From an uncultured Porphyromonadaceae bacterium (GTDB lineage: Bacteria; Bacteroidota; Bacteroidia; Bacteroidales; Muribaculaceae), in the NCBI GenBank assembly GCA_902491515.1, contig CABUIC010000020.1, positions 1 through 47,516 of the forward strand: 47,516 nt of DNA. The letters run 5' to 3'. Numbering within the stretch: the stretch's first letter is position 1; each line of letters begins with the position of its first letter. The position numbers and the translations under genes were made by a program. Positions 42,977 through 47,516 of this stretch are shown piece by piece. The notes under the pieces are model-generated. The model had not been told where the DNA came from. It did not search any database and saw only the letters and a program-made list of their open reading frames with translations.

Positions 42977-44476
42977 ATGACACCTCCTGACTGGGCAGTA
43001 AAATTCCGTCGCCCCGGAACCGAACTTCGACGAGTGAACGATGCGCTCTACAAGTTGTATGAGTGCAGCAGCGTGTATGACAAGGAAAAGAAACGTGCCC
43101 GCAAAATCACAGGCAAGTATCTTGGCTCGATAACCGAGGCCGGGGGCTTCAAGGAGTCGCGCAAGCGGATTATGGAGCGTGAGATAGAGGAGCTGAAGTC
43201 GGACAAACCGGCTGAAGTTACGGAACCGCGCATCGGAGAGGTCAAGGAATATAGTCTTTCCGACTATATTCTGCAAGAGCAGAAGCCGTGTATTGACCGA
43301 TTGAAGACCATCTTCCCCGAAGACTGGCCACGTATCGTATCGCTGGCCTATTGCCGTCTGCGCTTTCAGTCGCCCATGAGACGAGTGGCGGGAGATTTCT
43401 CTGATAGTTTTCTGTCGCAGAAGATTGGGACAAGAGGTTTGTCAGCCAACGCGTTATCCGGCTTTATGCATAATCTGGGCACACGCCGGGACAAAATCAC
43501 GGAGTTCATGCGTAGTTATATAGATCCGAATGACAACATCATATTTGACGGCACCGACCAGCTTTATGCATTACGCTGCATGGACTATCCGCAGTTGACA
43601 AAAACAAAGAAAGGGGCGTTTGATACGGCTGTCAACATAATATGGATATTCAACTGCGCCAAACACCTGCCTGTATATTATAGGCTAATGCCCGGAAGCA
43701 TAAAGGATGTGAGTGCATTCAAAGTCTGCGTGGAGGACTCCGGAATGCGCGACGGAGTGGCGATTATCGACAAGGGCTTCCAGTCAGCATCCAATATAGA
43801 AAAGCTCGACGAGTTGGGAATAAAGTTCATAATGTCGCTGAGACGCTCTACAAAGGGGTTGGATTACAGCATTTTCGCATCGAGGACCAATGAGGGGGCG
43901 GATGGCGCTTTCCTCTATCATAAGCGCCCGATATGGTGGAAACGCTTCGAGATTGACGGTCACGAGGTGTTCCTGTATCTTGATGAGGCTCATCGAAGCG
44001 ATGAATCGGAAGATTACATGCGCCGTGTGTTCAATCCCGATATGGAAGGATATACTATGGAAAATTATAAGGCCAAGGCGCTGCAGTTCGGCACGTTGGC
44101 GCTGATGACAACCTCCGGCAAGAATGCCGAGCACGTGTATCTTGACTATAAGACCCGTGGAGATGTGGAGCAGGCCATAGATGCCTTCAAGAACATCATC
44201 GAGGCCGATCACTCTTATATGCAGGATGAAAAATCACTGGAGGCATGGACATTTATCTGTCTGCTCGCCCTGCAATGGTACTATGATTTGAGTGAACGGC
44301 TCAAAAAAGCCGAACTGAGCAACAAATTTGCACCTATGGATATGGTGCGCAGTCTCAGCCGTGTCAGAACAGTAAGGGTGGACGAAAAGTGGATTCCTGC
44401 CGAGGTTATGAAGAAAGACCGACAGCTTGTCGAAGCCGCCGGTCTGGATATTACGCCCAACTCTGGGATTTTATAG
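42977..44476 (+). CDS. DDE transposase, IS4/IS1634-like
   Basis: The 499-residue product has the DDE catalytic core: FDGTDQLY (first Asp), IIDKGFQSASNI (second Asp) and YKTRGDVEQAIDAFKN (Tyr-Arg-Glu, third acid). The N-terminal WAVKFRRPGTELRRVNDALY part resembles IS1634-type transposases. No frameshift is seen and the ORF is full length, so the element may be active. The last codons (GIL then TAG) are encoded by the terminal inverted repeat and the stop overlaps the truA stop. Exact IS family would need ISfinder. Confidence 0.88.
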   Translation: MTPPDWAVKFRRPGTELRRVNDALYKLYECSSVYDKEKKRARKITGKYLGSITEAGGFKESRKRIMEREIEELKSDKPAEVTEPRIGEVKEYSLSDYILQEQKPCIDRLKTIFPEDWPRIVSLAYCRLRFQSPMRRVAGDFSDSFLSQKIGTRGLSANALSGFMHNLGTRRDKITEFMRSYIDPNDNIIFDGTDQLYALRCMDYPQLTKTKKGAFDTAVNIIWIFNCAKHLPVYYRLMPGSIKDVSAFKVCVEDSGMRDGVAIIDKGFQSASNIEKLDELGIKFIMSLRRSTKGLDYSIFASRTNEGADGAFLYHKRPIWWKRFEIDGHEVFLYLDEAHRSDESEDYMRRVFNPDMEGYTMENYKAKALQFGTLALMTTSGKNAEHVYLDYKTRGDVEQAIDAFKNIIEADHSYMQDEKSLEAWTFICLLALQWYYDLSERLKKAELSNKFAPMDMVRSLSRVRTVRVDEKWIPAEVMKKDRQLVEAAGLDITPNSGIL

Positions 44477-45253
44477 TTTAACACGCTCGGGGGCAGTGAA
44501 ATACGGGTATTTCACATCCCAGAGGAACAACGCTTCGCCGGGCATGCTGGTTCCTGCGGCGCATCGGTCCTTTGCGTCGAGAATCCGGAGAATGCCCTCG
44601 GGGGGAATCTTGCCGCGTCCCACTTCGACGAGCGTGCCCACGACAGCGCGCACCATATTGCGCAGAAAACGGTCGGCTCGGATTTCGAAGTACCAGCGTC
44701 CCGGCTCGCCGTCGACGGGCTGCCATGAGGCAGCGCGGAGGTCGCAGAGATTGGTTTTCACATCGGTGTGGAGCTTGGAGAAGGACGTGAAGTCCCGGTG
44801 TCCGAGGATGAGGCCCGCGGCCTCGTTCATGGCCTCAAAATCCAGAGGCCAGGGCGCGCCCCAGGAAAGCCCTCCGGCGCGGGCGAAGGGATCCTTGAGC
44901 GTATGGATGAAATAGCGGTAGGAGCGCTCCGTCGCGTCGAAGCGGGCGTGGGCGTCCGGCGCAACGGGAGTAAACGAATAGACGGCTACGTCGTGGCCGC
45001 AGATGCTGTTCAGACCGCGCAGAAAACGTCCGTCCGCAGGATCGGCGCCCTCGGGCAGATCGACGTGCGCTATCATCCTTCGGGCATTGACTCCGGCGTC
45101 GGTACGTCCCGCGCCCGTCACTGGGACGCGGCCGCACTTCAAGAGCGTCCCGAGCGCGAGCTCCAGACGCTCCTGGACGGTCGTGTCGCCCGGCTGGACC
45201 TGCCAGCCGTGGAAGGCGCCGCCGAGGTATGCGAGGTCAATGAAATAGCGCAT
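44471..45253 (-). CDS. truA: tRNA pseudouridine synthase A
   Basis: TruA makes pseudouridine at positions 38-40 of tRNA. The 260-residue product begins MRYFIDLAYLGGAFHGWQVQ and has TGAGRTDAGVNARRMIAHVD with the catalytic aspartate, plus FLRNMVRAVVGTLVEVGRGK. The last codons (CTA TAA, Leu and stop) come from the IS terminal repeat; the original end was probably VKTSSFE. The loss is only a few residues, so the enzyme should work. It follows speA by 16 bp. Confidence 0.93.
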   Translation of the reverse strand: MRYFIDLAYLGGAFHGWQVQPGDTTVQERLELALGTLLKCGRVPVTGAGRTDAGVNARRMIAHVDLPEGADPADGRFLRGLNSICGHDVAVYSFTPVAPDAHARFDATERSYRYFIHTLKDPFARAGGLSWGAPWPLDFEAMNEAAGLILGHRDFTSFSKLHTDVKTNLCDLRAASWQPVDGEPGRWYFEIRADRFLRNMVRAVVGTLVEVGRGKIPPEGILRILDAKDRCAAGTSMPGEALFLWDVKYPYFTAPERVKL

Positions 45254-45269
45254 CGTGCGGTTCCCGGGG

Positions 45270-47165
<1,896 letters not shown>

Positions 47166-47209
47166 TGGTCAAAGTCGGTGCTTGATGTCGGGAGTTAGGT
47201 AATATCTTG

Positions 47210-47217
47210 CAAAATTA
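47210..47217 (-). promoter_or_regulatory. Probable -7 element of speA
   Basis: Minus-strand TAATTTTG matches TAnnTTTG, 45 bp before the ATG. The nearest TTG-like -33 is only 15 bp away, so the -33 is uncertain. Confidence 0.45.
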
Positions 47218-47258
47218 GCAAAAAGAACGTCACAACGGCACGATTTAAGATGAAAAAT

Positions 47259-47289
47259 TTGCAGATTAGGGGCAAAAGCCCTAACTTTG
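47259..47289 (+). promoter_or_regulatory. Promoter of tRNA-Leu
   Basis: TTTG (47259-47262), 19 bp, TAACTTTG (47282-47289) match exactly, with the mature tRNA beginning 15 bases after the last G. Confidence 0.75.
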
Positions 47290-47303
47290 CACCGCAAATG
47301 TAC

Positions 47304-47385
47304 GCCCGGATGGCGGAATCGGTAGACGCGACGGTCTCAAACACCGTTGGGGCAACCCATCCCGGTTCGATCCCGGGTCCGGGTA
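47304..47385 (+). tRNA. tRNA-Leu (anticodon CAA)
   Basis: GCCCGGA pairs with TCCGGGT (one G-T pair), the D-loop contains GGTAGAC, the anticodon arm is ACGGT-CTCAAAC-ACCGT with anticodon CAA, the variable arm is long (class II), and the T-arm contains GGTTCGATCC. The 3' CCA is not encoded. It reads the UUG codon. A 3' terminator follows. Confidence 0.93.
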
Positions 47386-47389
47386 CACG

Positions 47390-47424
47390 AAAAAGAGAAG
47401 CATGAAAAAGCTTCTCTTTTTTTG
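47390..47424 (+). terminator. Terminator of tRNA-Leu
   Basis: AGAGAAGC (47394-47401) pairs with GCTTCTCT (47410-47417) across ATGAAAAA, followed by TTTTTT. It lies 5 bp after the tRNA. Confidence 0.85.
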
Positions 47425-47455
47425 TTTCAAAGAGTAGAGTATGGGTCATAGTGGC

Positions 47456-47494
47456 AAAAAAAAAGACCGCGGCTCCTTTGGGGGAGTCGCGGTC
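47456..47494 (-). terminator. Terminator of a gene beyond the right edge
   Basis: On the minus strand GACCGCGACTCC (47483-47494) pairs with GGAGCCGCGGTC (47465-47476), 12 bp with one mismatch, followed by a T-run (47456-47464). It would serve a minus-strand gene that begins outside the window. Confidence 0.75.
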
Positions 47495-47516
47495 TCGGTT
47501 AGGGGCGGTTACCTAC

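Larger units (their letters stand above)
42834..44476 (+). mobile_element. Complete insertion sequence, IS4/IS1634-like
   Basis: Inverted ends CTATAAAATCCCA (42834-42846) and its complement TGGGATTTTATAG (44464-44476) match at 13 bases, with further matching inside (CGTAATAT). The flanks are TTTAAT and TTTAAC, 5 of 6 identical, a likely imperfect target duplication. Total 1643 bp with one transposase gene. Its base composition is AT-richer than its neighbours. The transposase stop codon lies in the right terminal repeat. Confidence 0.8.

Noticed and set aside
47195..47449. 84-codon minus-strand frame across tRNA-Leu
   Set aside because: It is antisense to the tRNA and its terminator and reads like the well-known false tRNA-antisense frames.

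Overview
The window is a chromosomal segment of a member of the Bacteroidota, order Bacteroidales. The grounds are the unbroken str-S10-spc ribosomal protein cluster with Bacteroidales-like proteins, the Bacteroidota promoter pattern TTTG-N19/20-TAnnTTTG in front of many genes, a SusC-like carboxypeptidase-regulatory/beta-barrel protein, an OstA/LptD-like barrel, and a BspA-type leucine-rich-repeat protein with dockerin-like and C-terminal sorting domains. Most genes are GC-rich. A gut lineage such as Muribaculaceae fits, but the family cannot be fixed from this sequence alone.

Layout. Positions 1-14500 (minus strand, read right to left) hold rpsL-rpsG-fusA-rpsJ-rplC-rplD-rplW-rplB-rpsS-rplV-rpsC-rplP-rpmC-rpsQ-rplN-rplX-rplE-rpsN-rpsH-rplF-rplR-rpsE-rpmD-rplO-secY, driven by a consensus promoter at 14466-14497. 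Positions 14509-21251 hold a cell-wall amidase, rpsA (ribosomal protein S1), an unknown membrane protein and recQ, all on the minus strand. polA follows on the plus strand. Positions 24319-30934 hold three minus-strand genes: a surface LRR protein, an LptD-like outer-membrane protein and a RecA/DnaB-like ATPase relative without a visible Walker A. A 700-bp accessory gap follows (tandem repeat, ATPase scar, inverted repeat). After it come a HAD phosphatase and, divergently, a polyferredoxin-thyA-folA operon, then a small membrane protein, an outer-membrane beta-barrel protein, a CNNM/CBS protein, rfbC, a thioredoxin-VKOR-microprotein cluster, an aminotransferase, an insertion sequence, truA, speA and tRNA-Leu(CAA).

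The most interesting points are these. (1) A complete IS with terminal inverted repeats (42834-44476) sits exactly at the end of truA. Removing it restores a truA tail whose stop codon overlaps, by ATGA, the start of a 47-codon gene now stranded beyond the IS. (2) A 9-bp TCCGAG tandem repeat occurs both between genes (16131-16240) and in frame inside polA (22218-22293). (3) A palindromic repeat family (core GGACGTGCCATGGCACGTCC) is present in five copies, one pair forming a 143-bp element with 31-bp inverted ends. (4) Thioredoxin, a VKOR protein with a catalytically degenerate C39-like domain, and a 38-residue peptide form a compact cluster. (5) Several promoters predict leaderless or nearly leaderless mRNAs, including a possible leader ORF running into rpsL.

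In function, the window joins translation and secretion (ribosomal cluster, EF-Tu partner EF-G, SecY, S1, TruA, tRNA), DNA repair and replication (RecQ, PolA, thymidylate supply by ThyA/DHFR), envelope biogenesis (amidase, LptD-like, RfbC) and redox folding (Trx/VKOR). All functional calls come from reading motifs; no database search was possible.
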